42,052 bases of DNA, from assembly GCA_002855745.1 (NCBI GenBank), contig NDWX01000015.1:1-42052 (forward strand). Direction: 5' to 3'. The DNA comes from Thermofilum sp. NZ13. GTDB lineage: Archaea; Thermoproteota; Thermoprotei; Thermofilales; Thermofilaceae. The position numbers and the translations under genes are program-made. Positions 16,983 to 25,363 of this stretch are shown piece by piece; position 1 is the first letter of the stretch, and each line of letters starts with the position of its first letter. Under the pieces are notes generated by a model. The model ran no database searches, was not told where the DNA came from, and worked only from the letters and a program-made list of their open reading frames with translations.

Positions 16983-18011
16983 TCACTTCTCCGTCTTAAA
17001 CCACTTCCTCAGACGCGGGAGTACTCGGAGGTACGAGATTGAAACCGGTGCCTGGATTGCTGGAACCAGGGCTGGGACGAGCGCGGCCTTGGGGCCGAGA
17101 GCCATGACAGCGATCATAGCGGCGACGCTCTGGTTCTTGGTCGCTGAGATGTACGCTATAGCAGTGTTGGCCTCATAGCTAACCCCCAGGGCTTTATCTA
17201 TGACTGTGATAAGGGCGAGCAGAAAGCCAAGCATAACTGTCTGGAGTAGTAGTACCTCAACGGCCAGTACCGGTGTCTTCAGGATGAGACCCGACTCGTT
17301 AGCAACTAGGAGGGCTACCAGCACGAGCATCGACAGCATCGTCGCGAGCTGCGTGTAGGGCTTCAGGTCCTGCGAGATCCAGCTGTACGCGGACCTCTTG
17401 TCGCCTCCCGCTCTTGCCTTGTAGTACACTAGGATCCACCGCGTCGCCTGCCCTGCGACGAACGGCACCACGAGGGTGTACAGCACGGACATCATTATCT
17501 GGTCTAGCGGCAGGTTCAGTGAAGTCGCCGAGGCGTAGGCGCTGAGGTAGCCCGGGATAGCCACGAGGCTGCCGAGCAGGCTGATGACAGCCAGGACTGT
17601 AGCGAGCTCTATGTCGCCCTCCGCGAGGAAGACGTAGCTGATCGACGCGCTGCTGGCCGGCACAATGTTTGAGGCGACGTAGCCGAGCGCCACCTGCGGG
17701 TCGGAGAGCAGGTACGCGAAGAGGATCGCTATGAGGGGTGCAACCACGAAGACGAATACGAGGGATATGAGCATCTCCTTACCCTTTTTAGCTGCTTTCC
17801 CCAGCTCCTCGCCCTTCAGCTGGATCATGGACGGGTATATCGTGAGTATGGCGAAAGCCATGATCAGGTTCTTGATGAGGGTGGTGTTCTTCGAGATCCA
17901 GGCTTGGAAAGCGACTCCAATCAGGAAACCCGCAAGCAGGGACAGTAGCGTGTATTCTAGGAAGTGCTTGTTCACGTGGGCCGACACTTTCTTCAGGCTC
18001 ATGTTGACCAT
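16983..18011 (-). CDS. BASS-family (bile acid:sodium symporter/Acr3-like) membrane transporter
   Basis: About 342 residues with ten hydrophobic segments. The pattern of BASS/SBF proteins is seen, including ASNIVPASSASISYVFLAEGD in the first half and YISATKNQSVAAMI in the second, which carry the helix-breaking crossings of the ion-binding core. Acr3-type arsenite efflux or organic-anion uptake are both possible; the Acr3 catalytic cysteine pattern is not obvious. The longest frame starts at TTG 18029, but I chose ATG 18011. A minus-strand TATA (TTTTTATT, about 18036-18043) lies about 28 bp before it, and an operator palindrome lies in between. It is divergently paired with a TetR regulator. 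Confidence 0.8.
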   Translation of the reverse strand: MVNMSLKKVSAHVNKHFLEYTLLSLLAGFLIGVAFQAWISKNTTLIKNLIMAFAILTIYPSMIQLKGEELGKAAKKGKEMLISLVFVFVVAPLIAILFAYLLSDPQVALGYVASNIVPASSASISYVFLAEGDIELATVLAVISLLGSLVAIPGYLSAYASATSLNLPLDQIMMSVLYTLVVPFVAGQATRWILVYYKARAGGDKRSAYSWISQDLKPYTQLATMLSMLVLVALLVANESGLILKTPVLAVEVLLLQTVMLGFLLALITVIDKALGVSYEANTAIAYISATKNQSVAAMIAVMALGPKAALVPALVPAIQAPVSISYLRVLPRLRKWFKTEK

Positions 18012-18013
18012 CG

Positions 18014-18057
18014 GTTCAATGTTGAACAAGCGTTCAATAAAAACCTTTCTGTTGAAC
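18014..18057. promoter_or_regulatory. TetR operator region: two GTTCAA/TTGAAC inverted repeats between divergent genes
   Basis: GTTCAA at 18014-18019 and TTGAAC at 18022-18027 form a tight palindrome centred at 18020.5, just before the transporter start. GTTCAA at 18032-18037 and TTGAAC at 18052-18057 form a wider one centred at 18044.5, covering the transporter's TATA box. All four half-sites are exact. The 24-bp spacing of the centres and the position fit cooperative repression by the adjacent TetR protein. Confidence 0.7.
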
Positions 18058-18094
18058 AGCTGGACAACGCGTATATACGTGGGCCGGCGTTTCT

Positions 18095-18643
18095 ATGCCG
18101 GGAGTTTCAGTGAGCCTCGAAACGTATCAGAGGATCATGGAGGCCGCACGTGAGGTCTTCGCCCGGTACGGGTTCGAGGCGCCGCTCCAACTCGTGGCTA
18201 AAAAAGCGGGCGTGGCGAAGTCTCTCGTCGTATGGTACTTCGGCTCCAAGTGGGACCTCGTAAGGAAGGTGGCCCTTGAGAGCCTCCCGGCGGACGTGGC
18301 CCAAGCCTGCACCTCCAGGGGGCTAAGGGGAGAAGAGCTCGTGAGCTGCCTTATAGACGGCTTCATGCGCAAGTACAGCGACGAGGTCACCAGGAGGCTA
18401 TACATCGAAGCCATGGCGCTCTCGAATAGGGACGAAGAGGTTGGGAGGGAAATCTCTAGGTTCTGCGAGTCCGTTGTCGGGGAGCTAGCCTCCGCGATTT
18501 ACGGCTCAGACACGCCCGAGAACAGGGTCAGGGTGAGGATCATCTTCGGGGCCCTCATGTGCTACGCGCTAAACAAGCCCCGCTTCGCAACCCCGGAGCT
18601 ATACGCCGACGTGCTGAAGAGGGTCGCCAAGTGCCCTATCTGA
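18095..18643 (+). CDS. TetR-family transcriptional regulator
   Basis: A 182-residue repressor-type protein. The N-terminal helix-turn-helix is clear: IMEAAREVFARYGFEAPLQL, then AKKAGVAKSLVVWYFGSKWDLV (residues about 13-55). The C-terminal helical ligand-binding domain carries three cysteines (about 69, 84 and 126). ATG 18095 follows the TATA-like TATATA at 18072-18077, so the message is likely leaderless. It is transcribed away from the BASS transporter across a 44-bp operator-like region, so it most likely controls that transporter and itself, responding to the transported compound. Confidence 0.9.
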   Translation: MPGVSVSLETYQRIMEAAREVFARYGFEAPLQLVAKKAGVAKSLVVWYFGSKWDLVRKVALESLPADVAQACTSRGLRGEELVSCLIDGFMRKYSDEVTRRLYIEAMALSNRDEEVGREISRFCESVVGELASAIYGSDTPENRVRVRIIFGALMCYALNKPRFATPELYADVLKRVAKCPI

Positions 18644-18732
18644 GCTAAACCCGCATACGCGATAGCGCATAGTATACGTTTGAGTTGAAGACTTCCCCAA
18701 GCTTTATATTTACTGCAATGGAAATCATGACT

Positions 18733-19027
18733 TAGGGTTGGCGTCATGTACCGAGGTGTTCTAGTTGAGGAGGGAGATGCTACTCAAGTGTTCAATAATC
18801 CACTGCACCCATATACGCAGATGCTCGTCTCCTCTGTCCCTAGGATAGACAAAAAGTGGGAAAGAGTCTCAGTCTTCATCCCGGAGAGGAGTGAGGAGGA
18901 GGTCTACGCGTTAAAGGGTTGCAAGTTCGCCCTCAGGTGTCCCTTCGCAACCGAGAGGTGCAAAACCGAGCAGCCCAAGCTGATAGAGGTTGACGGTAGG
19001 AGAGTTGCCTGCTGGAGGCTTGAGTAG
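18733..19027 (+). pseudogene. Truncated C-terminal tail (oligo_HPY) of an Opp/Dpp-type ABC transporter ATPase
   Basis: The reading frame from about 18733 encodes RVGVMYRGVLVEEG, then NNPLHPYTQMLVSSVP, GCKFALRCPFATERC and RRVACW. This is the end of DppD/DppF-type ATPases, where the HPYT motif and the cysteine-rich tail lie after the nucleotide-binding domain. Everything before (Walker A, signature, Walker B) is missing: upstream of 18733 the homology stops and in-frame stops appear. A 93-residue ORF from ATG 18746 remains open. A TATA-like GCTTTATATTT (18700-18710) now drives the remnant. It runs straight into the GH5 gene, whose start follows its stop by one base. Confidence 0.85.
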
Positions 19028-19028
19028 A

Positions 19029-20378
19029 ATGAATGCGAAAAAAGCTATCGTGCTGTTTGCGATCGCGCTGGCCGTTACAACTGCTGGCTATTTTCTCGTC
19101 TTTCATGTCGGCCGCAAGGGGACCCCTCGGGAAAGCACTAAGCCAATTAATTACCAGAACGCGACCACAACCCCTGGAGCGGGAGGAGAGAATAAAGAAG
19201 CCGGGCCGCCAGGACCATCACCCGGCTCCTCAAATGCCACCGGGAGCGCTATTCCCTCTGCTGTGACTACTTCAGCCGCCTCGGTCAGCGTAAACTACGT
19301 GGTTCGGGATGGCGAGATATACGAGGTGAACGTGACCACTGGCGTGGCCAGGAGGCTGCGGTTATTCGGGGTCAACTGGTTCGGCTTCGAGACTAGGAGC
19401 TATGTGGTTCACGGGTTGTGGGCGCGAAACTGGGAGGACATGCTCAGGCAGATAAAGAGCCTCGGCTTCAACGCCGTACGCCTCCCGTTCTGCACCTACG
19501 CTGTCGAAAACCGCACTTTCCCGACGGGCATAAACTACAACCTGAACCCGGACCTCAGAGGGCTCACGTCCGTCGAGATCATGGAGAAGATCGTGGCCAA
19601 GGCGAACGAGCTCGGAATCTACGTTCTCCTAGACTACCACAGGCTAGGCTGCGACAACATCGAGCCCCTCTGGTACTCTGACCAGGTCACCGAGGAGAAA
19701 TTCATCGAAACGTGGCTGAGCGTCGCGAGGAGGTTCTCCAAGTACCCCAACGTCATCGGGGCAGACATCAGGAACGAGCCCTGGGGGGCAACCTGGTGCA
19801 CCGGTGACCCGGCGACGGACTGGCGCCTCGCGGTTGAGAAGGTGGGGTCGAAGATCCTCGAGGTAGCACCCCACTGGCTCATATTCGTCGAGGGAACATA
19901 CAAGTCGAAGCCCGAGATCGACTCGAAGGCCCTGTACCCCTACTCGCTTTTCTGGGGCGAGAACCTGCGAGCCCTCAGGGAGTGCCCCGTCCGGCTACCC
20001 CTCGAGAAGGTCGTGTACACGGCCCACGTCTACGGCCCCGACGTCGCCAAGCAGCCGTACTTCGACGACCCAACCTTCCCGGAGAACATGCCTGCCATTT
20101 GGATGCAGAACTTCGGCTACGTTAAGCTGAACCTCAGCCTCCCCCTTGTAATAGGGGAGTTCGGCGGAAGGTACGGGCACGGGGGAGACCCACGGGACAA
20201 GGCGTGGCAGGACAAGTTCGTGGACTGGCTCATTCAGAACAGGATATGCGACTTCTTCTACTGGAGCTGGAACCCCAACAGCGGCGACACCGGTGGGCTG
20301 CTCCAGGACGACTGGTCGAGCATTTGGGCCGACAAGTACCAAAACCTGCAGAGGCTGATGCAAGCCTGTAAACCTTAG
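19029..20378 (+). CDS. Secreted GH5-family glycoside hydrolase (endoglucanase/mannanase type)
   Basis: A 449-residue exported enzyme. Residues 1-27 form a signal anchor, about 30-85 a Pro/Ser/Thr/Gly-rich linker, and about 100-449 a GH5 barrel. RLPFCTYAVE marks the early conserved Arg, YVLLDYHRLG the conserved His strand, RNEPWG has the acid/base Glu (E250), and VIGEFGG has the nucleophile (E377). The start is ATG 19029, preceded by GGAGGCT as Shine-Dalgarno, one base after the upstream stop; the longer frame from 18990 would lack a signal peptide. Substrate is probably beta-1,4-glucan (cellulose, CMC) or mannan. A lone Opp ATPase tail upstream suggests a former cello-oligosaccharide uptake operon. 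Confidence 0.88.
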   Translation: MNAKKAIVLFAIALAVTTAGYFLVFHVGRKGTPRESTKPINYQNATTTPGAGGENKEAGPPGPSPGSSNATGSAIPSAVTTSAASVSVNYVVRDGEIYEVNVTTGVARRLRLFGVNWFGFETRSYVVHGLWARNWEDMLRQIKSLGFNAVRLPFCTYAVENRTFPTGINYNLNPDLRGLTSVEIMEKIVAKANELGIYVLLDYHRLGCDNIEPLWYSDQVTEEKFIETWLSVARRFSKYPNVIGADIRNEPWGATWCTGDPATDWRLAVEKVGSKILEVAPHWLIFVEGTYKSKPEIDSKALYPYSLFWGENLRALRECPVRLPLEKVVYTAHVYGPDVAKQPYFDDPTFPENMPAIWMQNFGYVKLNLSLPLVIGEFGGRYGHGGDPRDKAWQDKFVDWLIQNRICDFFYWSWNPNSGDTGGLLQDDWSSIWADKYQNLQRLMQACKP

Positions 20379-20426
20379 CTGGTAACTCCCTCAAGCTTTA
20401 TTACCCCTTCATTCTCTTCTCTATGC

Positions 20427-21767
20427 GTGGAGCTCATCTGGGACAGAGGCACTATACTCGTCGACGAGAAGCCGCCCCCGGAGGCCCTGAAGTTCTTCAG
20501 GCTCGACCCGAGGGTGGGGAAGTACAGGGCCCTCGCGATCCACCACTCCGCCGTCAGGAGGGTGCTTGAGGAGAGGGGGATCGTTTTCGAGGACCGCGTG
20601 CTGCGGCCCGCCTGCAGGGAAGTCGAGGCGAAGGTGAAGCCCGAGCTGAGGCACTACCAGCTTCAGGCCCTTGAGGCGTGGCTCCGCGCTAAGCGGGGCG
20701 TCGTGGTCATGCCCACCGGCGCGGGGAAAACCTTCGTCGCGATCGCCGCTATAGCTGAGGTTTCAGAGCCAGCCATGGTGGTGGTCCCCACGGTGGAGCT
20801 GGTGGGGCAGTGGCGGAGGAGGCTCAGCAGGTACTTCCCGGGGGCTGTGGGCGTCTGGTACGGCCAGGAGAAGGAGGAGAACTGCGTCCTCGTAACCACC
20901 TACGACTCGGCCTACATCTCCGTCGAGCAGCTGGGGCCGAAGTACCCGCTATTTGTGTTCGACGAGGTCCACCACCTCCCATCGGAGTCCTACAGGCAGA
21001 TAGCGGAGCTCTCGCCCGCTCCATACAGGCTCGGGCTCACGGCGACCCCGGAGCGAGCCGACAACCTCCACCTCCTCCTGGACGAGCTGGTGGGCCCGGT
21101 GGTGTACGAGATGAGCGTCTCCGAGGCCTCTGGCAGGTACCTGGCTGAGTTCGAGGTCGAGCTCGTGAAGGTGAGGCTCAGCGAGGAGGAGGAAGCCGAG
21201 TACCGGCGGCTCGAGAAAGTGTACCTCGACTACGTGAGGAGGAGGGGGCTCAGGTTCAGGAGCCCCGCGGAGTTCCGGAAGCTAGTGGTGCTGAGCGGGC
21301 GCGACCCCGGGGCGAGGAGGGCTCTGGAGGCGTGGGTGAAGATGAGGAGCATTCTCTTCAACTCGGAGAGCAAGGTCCAGGTGGTGGGGGAGATCCTCTC
21401 CAGGCACCGTGACGGCAGGATCCTCATCTTCACCGAGTACACCTCGCTGGCTAGGGCTGTCTCCGAGAGGTACTTGATCCCCCTGATAACCCATGAGACT
21501 AGCGGCGACGAGAGGAGGAGGGTGCTCGAGGGCTTCAGGTCGGGGGTGTTCAAGGCTATCGTGACAGGCAAGGTCCTCGACGAGGGGATCGACGTGCCGG
21601 ACGTGAACGTCGTGGTGATACTCGGGGGCACCTCCTCGAGGAGGCAGTTCATCCAGAGGGTTGGCCGGGCCCTCAGGCTTAAGCCAGAGAAAGCCAAGAT
21701 CTACGAGGTCGTGACCGCTAGCACGCGGGAGGTCGCCGCATCGAGGAGGAGGCGGAGGGGGCTGTAG
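20427..21767 (+). CDS. XPB/Rad25-family DNA helicase
   Basis: A 446-residue SF2 helicase, the archaeal short form of eukaryotic XPB. The N-terminal DNA-damage-recognition-like domain (about 1-70) precedes Q-motif RHYQLQALEAW, Walker A PTGAGKT (96-102), DEVHH (179-183), LTATPER (motif III) and the C-terminal motif VI QFIQRVGRALR. The start is GTG 20427; an ATG at 20423 is in another frame. The stop overlaps the GTG of the next gene by one base, so translation is coupled to its partner nuclease Bax1. The pair is thought to act in nucleotide-excision-like repair by opening and cutting damaged DNA. Confidence 0.95.
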   Translation: MELIWDRGTILVDEKPPPEALKFFRLDPRVGKYRALAIHHSAVRRVLEERGIVFEDRVLRPACREVEAKVKPELRHYQLQALEAWLRAKRGVVVMPTGAGKTFVAIAAIAEVSEPAMVVVPTVELVGQWRRRLSRYFPGAVGVWYGQEKEENCVLVTTYDSAYISVEQLGPKYPLFVFDEVHHLPSESYRQIAELSPAPYRLGLTATPERADNLHLLLDELVGPVVYEMSVSEASGRYLAEFEVELVKVRLSEEEEAEYRRLEKVYLDYVRRRGLRFRSPAEFRKLVVLSGRDPGARRALEAWVKMRSILFNSESKVQVVGEILSRHRDGRILIFTEYTSLARAVSERYLIPLITHETSGDERRRVLEGFRSGVFKAIVTGKVLDEGIDVPDVNVVVILGGTSSRRQFIQRVGRALRLKPEKAKIYEVVTASTREVAASRRRRRGL

Positions 21768-22906
21768 TGCTGCCCGCAGAGCTGCTCAGGGTTTCCAGGA
21801 GAGGAGGCTTCGTCAGGCCAGCTTACCTCAACGACCCGGTGCCGGCGGAGTACGTTATCGACCTGTACAAGCCCGGGCTGAGGCTCAGGGAGGCCAGGGA
21901 GAGGCTCGCGGAGGCCCCCTTCGACCCCAAGCTGGCCAGGGGGCTCGCCCACATCCTGGAGCGGACGCTGGAGCTTGAGGAGGTGGACAGAGACCTCGTG
22001 GTGAGGCTGAGGCTCGAGGTATACAGGGAGGCGTCTAGGCAGTTCCCGGTTGTGGACCCGGTAGACAGGGCTATGGTGTTCGAGCGCGTCGCCGCGCGGT
22101 TCGTCCTCACCCCCGAGGAGACTGAGAGGCTGTTCACAAAGGCCTTCGAGGACGAGCTCGAGATCGCGGAGTTGCCGAGCCTTACGGCCGAGGAGCTCGT
22201 GGCGATGTACAACACTTCCCTGATTCAGACCCTGCTGTTCAAGTGCACAGAGCTGAGGGTCTACTTCAAGTCGAGCGGAGCCTCCGTGAAGCCGGCGCTG
22301 AGAGCCCTGAAGTCGCTTGGCCTGATGTACGTGGCGGAGGAGGCGGGGGATGGCGGCATCAAGCTGACTATCGACGGCCCGGTATCCGTACTGAAGCAGA
22401 CCGAGAGGTACGGGACCAGGCTCGCGAAGTTCGTGCCCTATGTCTTCGGCTTCGACGACTGGGCCGTCGAGGCCACGGTCCGGCTTCACGGCAAAGCGTA
22501 TACCTTCAAGGAGCAGCGCAGCTCGGCGCCCAGGCTCGTCCCGGCGAAGCCCCAGGAGGAGCTCTTCGACAGCCAGGTGGAGCGGGAGTTCTACAGGCAG
22601 CTCTCCCAGCTGTGCGAGGTGGAGCGGGAGCCCGAGCCCCTCGTCGTCGACGGCAGGATATACGTGCCGGACTTCAGGGTCGGGGAGCTCTACATCGAGA
22701 TCGCGGGCTTCTGGACGCCCGACTACCTGAAGAGGAAGTTCGAGAAGCTCTCGCAGCTAAAGTCCCCGATCCTCGTCCTCGTGGACGAGAAGCTAGCCGT
22801 GTCCGCGTGGAAGAGCCTGCCGCACTACGTCGTCGCCTACAGGGAGAGGCCCAGGATAAGCGACGTCTACAGGTACGTGCGCGCACACTGCCGGAAGAGA
22901 GGCTAG
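21767..22906 (+). CDS. bax1: Bax1, XPB-associated nuclease (DUF790 family)
   Basis: A 379-residue partner of XPB. It begins with the characteristic MLPAELLRVSRRGGFVRPAYL. The C-terminal half carries a PD-(D/E)xK-like nuclease region: E in FDSQVEREFYRQL, D in YVPDFRVG, and E-x-A in YIEIAGFW. The start is GTG overlapping the last base of the XPB stop (TAGTG). The known role is structure-specific cleavage near the bubble opened by XPB. The final TAG overlaps the end of the convergent ATPase gene by 4 bases. Confidence 0.93.
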   Translation: MLPAELLRVSRRGGFVRPAYLNDPVPAEYVIDLYKPGLRLREARERLAEAPFDPKLARGLAHILERTLELEEVDRDLVVRLRLEVYREASRQFPVVDPVDRAMVFERVAARFVLTPEETERLFTKAFEDELEIAELPSLTAEELVAMYNTSLIQTLLFKCTELRVYFKSSGASVKPALRALKSLGLMYVAEEAGDGGIKLTIDGPVSVLKQTERYGTRLAKFVPYVFGFDDWAVEATVRLHGKAYTFKEQRSSAPRLVPAKPQEELFDSQVEREFYRQLSQLCEVEREPEPLVVDGRIYVPDFRVGELYIEIAGFWTPDYLKRKFEKLSQLKSPILVLVDEKLAVSAWKSLPHYVVAYRERPRISDVYRYVRAHCRKRG

Positions 22907-24264
22907 CAGAGGTCTCGTAGCTCGAAGACCAGGTACCCCTCTCTCTGGAGCTCCTCCCTACCCTCCACCCTCAGCGCCGCTATGCCGTACCACTTCTCGG
23001 CTCCAGGTAGCCGCCTCGCCTTCAGCTTGAGCTGAGCTAAGACCTCCTCCGCCTCGCGCAGACCGAGCTCCTTGCACTTCGCTTCTATGACCATTACTTT
23101 TTCACCCTCTCTGTCCCTAGCGACAGCGTCGATCTCCCCCTCGGGGCCCGACCAGCTACCTATCTTCCACGGCTTGAACGGCAGGCTTAGCGTGTGGAGG
23201 CTCTCCCTCACAACGTCCTGAAAGACCAAGCCCAGGTAGGATCTGAAGTCCCTCTCAACCTTCTCCAGGACTTCATCCACCATTCCCAGCTCAAGTAGGC
23301 TTCTGTTGGGGTGAACGTAGCGGAACCAAAACCTGTAAAAGTTGTCTCTAACCCTGTACACCGGCCTCCCTCCGAGGACAGGCTCCTCACGCTCAACTAT
23401 ATCCAAGTCCTCGATCAGCACTCTTAGGTAGTAGTTGACCGAGGTCCTAGCCGTCTTAAGGCTCCCCGCGAGCTCACTGAAAGAGGACTTCCCCGACGCT
23501 AGGAGCCTCAAGACCTCGAAGTAGACCAGGCTACCTCTGAGCTCTGTCCTGAGGAGGAACTCAGGCTCGTAGTAGAGAGGAGACCGATTGTCCAAGATAA
23601 GCCTCCTGGCCTCAGCGCTCCAGCTCGGGCTCTCAACGAGCGAGAGGTAGTACGGCGTCCCGCCGAAGACAGCGTACAGCATCAGCGCCTCCTCAGGCGT
23701 CGCCCCAGCCCTCGCGCGGAGAAACCTACACGACGTGCAGAAGTCAAACGGCTTGAGCTTCAAGAAGCTCGTCGCTCGGCCGTAGAGCGGCTGCCCGCTC
23801 CTGAAGAAGCGCTCGATCATGCCGACCGCTGACCCGCTTACCACGAGCATTAGCTTCGTGCCAGCCGCCTCCTCGTCTATGACTCTCTGGAGATCGGTCA
23901 GAGCCGACCTGTCAACATCCACGAGCCTCTGAAACTCGTCCACCGCTAGGATGATTCTCCGGTCCCTCGCCGCCCTGAACACCCCCGAGAAGATATCCCT
24001 CCAGCTCGGGTTCCTCGGCACACGAACCCCTAGCCTTTCCCTGATTTCCCACGCGACGCTCTCCCTCAGCTCCGGGGACGGCATCTCGGAAACGTAGAGG
24101 TATAGTGAGTTGGGCTTGTTACTCAGGAACCGCCTGAGGAGGAAAGTTTTCCCCACGCGCCTCCTACCGAAGAGAACGACGAAGGAGAAGCCGCTTCTGC
24201 GGTACTCCTCCTTGAGCGCTCTCAGCTCCAACTCCCGGTCGAAGAATACAGTTTCGTTAATCAT
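22903..24264 (-). CDS. Archaeal AAA-type ATPase with C-terminal PD-(D/E)xK-like domain
   Basis: A STAND-like archaeal ATPase (about 453 residues) of the type with a C-terminal DUF234/nuclease-like part. Walker A is FGRRRVGKT, Walker B IILAVDEFQ, and sensor LMLVVSGSAVGMIE follows. A winged-helix segment (about 260-320, SFSELAGSLKTARTSVNYYL) comes next. The end has E-I-D in EGEIDAVARD and EAK in MVIEAKCKE, matching PD-(D/E)xK geometry. The longest frame begins at 24306; I chose ATG 24264 (MINETVFFDRE), because the AT-rich TTAATTAA at about 24287-24295 is positioned as TATA box and homology starts at the FFDRE segment. Function unknown; such genes are often multicopy or mobile-associated. Confidence 0.82.
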   Translation of the reverse strand: MINETVFFDRELELRALKEEYRRSGFSFVVLFGRRRVGKTFLLRRFLSNKPNSLYLYVSEMPSPELRESVAWEIRERLGVRVPRNPSWRDIFSGVFRAARDRRIILAVDEFQRLVDVDRSALTDLQRVIDEEAAGTKLMLVVSGSAVGMIERFFRSGQPLYGRATSFLKLKPFDFCTSCRFLRARAGATPEEALMLYAVFGGTPYYLSLVESPSWSAEARRLILDNRSPLYYEPEFLLRTELRGSLVYFEVLRLLASGKSSFSELAGSLKTARTSVNYYLRVLIEDLDIVEREEPVLGGRPVYRVRDNFYRFWFRYVHPNRSLLELGMVDEVLEKVERDFRSYLGLVFQDVVRESLHTLSLPFKPWKIGSWSGPEGEIDAVARDREGEKVMVIEAKCKELGLREAEEVLAQLKLKARRLPGAEKWYGIAALRVEGREELQREGYLVFELRDLC

Positions 24265-24345
24265 TAACCAATTAATCATCAATGCATTAATTAAATCTTT
24301 CCCCACTCAATGAGTATATTATTGCGTTCATCGTAATCTACTCGG

Positions 24346-25293
24346 ATGTCTCGAGTGGGTAGCGCTATCGCGAGGATGTACACGTTTGAGTTGCTGTTCG
24401 AGGGGGACGCGGAGCTGCCAAAGTGGAAGGGCAACATCTTGCGGGGCGCGCTCGCCGCGCGCCTGGCGGAGTTCTGCCTGAAGGGGGAGCCCAAGTGCTC
24501 CGGCTGCGAGCTGCTCCATGACTGCCCCTATGGCTACCTTATCCGAACCCCAAGCAAGGGAGTTGTCCTCAGAAAGCTTGAGGCCGTCTCAAAGCCCCTG
24601 GTTCTCAAACCACCCCTCGACTACAGCTCCGGGGTACGCGCAGGCTCAGCCTTAAAGTTCAGCGTGGTGCTCTTCGGAGATGCCGTGAGGTTCGAGAAGC
24701 ACCTCCTGCTGGCGGTGTCCCAAATGGCTAAAAATGGGCTTGGGAGGCGCGGGATGAGAAGCCCCCTCAGGCTCATCAGAGCCTGGGTTGAGAACCCCCT
24801 CACGCACTCTAAAAGCCTCATCTACGAGAACGGAAGCCTCTACTCCTCGGACACCTGGATACGGGAGCAGGACGTAATCCTGCCTAGCGCGAGGGTCTAC
24901 TCGGTCACGTTCCTCACGCCCACGAGGATACTCAGGAACGGCACGCTGGTTACCCGTCCCACCTTACGGGACCTAATCGCCGCAGCGATGAGGAGGTACA
25001 CCACCATAGCGGCGCAGTACATGCTCAAGAAGCCCGAGGAGGCTCTGGGCCACAGGTACTCCCCCTCCGAGATCCTGGAGAGGTCGGAGCGCGCAAGAAC
25101 CTTGGCGCTTGAAGTCCGCCGTGTAAGTCTGGTCTACAAGGGCGAGAAGGAGGAGTACATCTCCGGCCGGGCGATCTACGCGGCCGACCTGACGCGCGCT
25201 CAGAGGAAGATCCTCGGCTTCGCGCAGCTCTCGCATGTAGGCAAGGGGGCGTCCTACGGTCACGGCTGGATAAAGGTCGAAGCCGTCGCTTAA
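24346..25293 (+). CDS. cas6: Cas6-family CRISPR RNA endoribonuclease (orphan)
   Basis: A 315-residue RAMP protein matching the PF10040-type Cas6, which cuts pre-crRNA in the repeat. An early RGALAARLAEFC and the cysteine group CSGC/HDCPYGY (about 50-64) precede two ferredoxin-like halves. The glycine-rich loop near the end, SHVGKGASYGHGWIKVE, is the RAMP signature. A TATA-like TATATTAT at 24315-24322 lies about 27 bp before ATG 24346, so the transcript is probably leaderless. No CRISPR array and no other cas gene is seen in the window, so it would act in trans on distant arrays or do something else. Confidence 0.82.
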   Translation: MSRVGSAIARMYTFELLFEGDAELPKWKGNILRGALAARLAEFCLKGEPKCSGCELLHDCPYGYLIRTPSKGVVLRKLEAVSKPLVLKPPLDYSSGVRAGSALKFSVVLFGDAVRFEKHLLLAVSQMAKNGLGRRGMRSPLRLIRAWVENPLTHSKSLIYENGSLYSSDTWIREQDVILPSARVYSVTFLTPTRILRNGTLVTRPTLRDLIAAAMRRYTTIAAQYMLKKPEEALGHRYSPSEILERSERARTLALEVRRVSLVYKGEKEEYISGRAIYAADLTRAQRKILGFAQLSHVGKGASYGHGWIKVEAVA

Positions 25294-25363
25294 CCCCCGC
25301 ACGCATCACCCCTGCGGCCCACATGCGGCAACGCGAGCGGCTCGGACCATTTTCCCGAGTAAC

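Noticed and set aside
24246-24360. AT-rich repeats near cas6 as a CRISPR leader or array
   Set aside because: Only short ATTAAT-type repeats; no regular repeat-spacer units here or elsewhere in the window.
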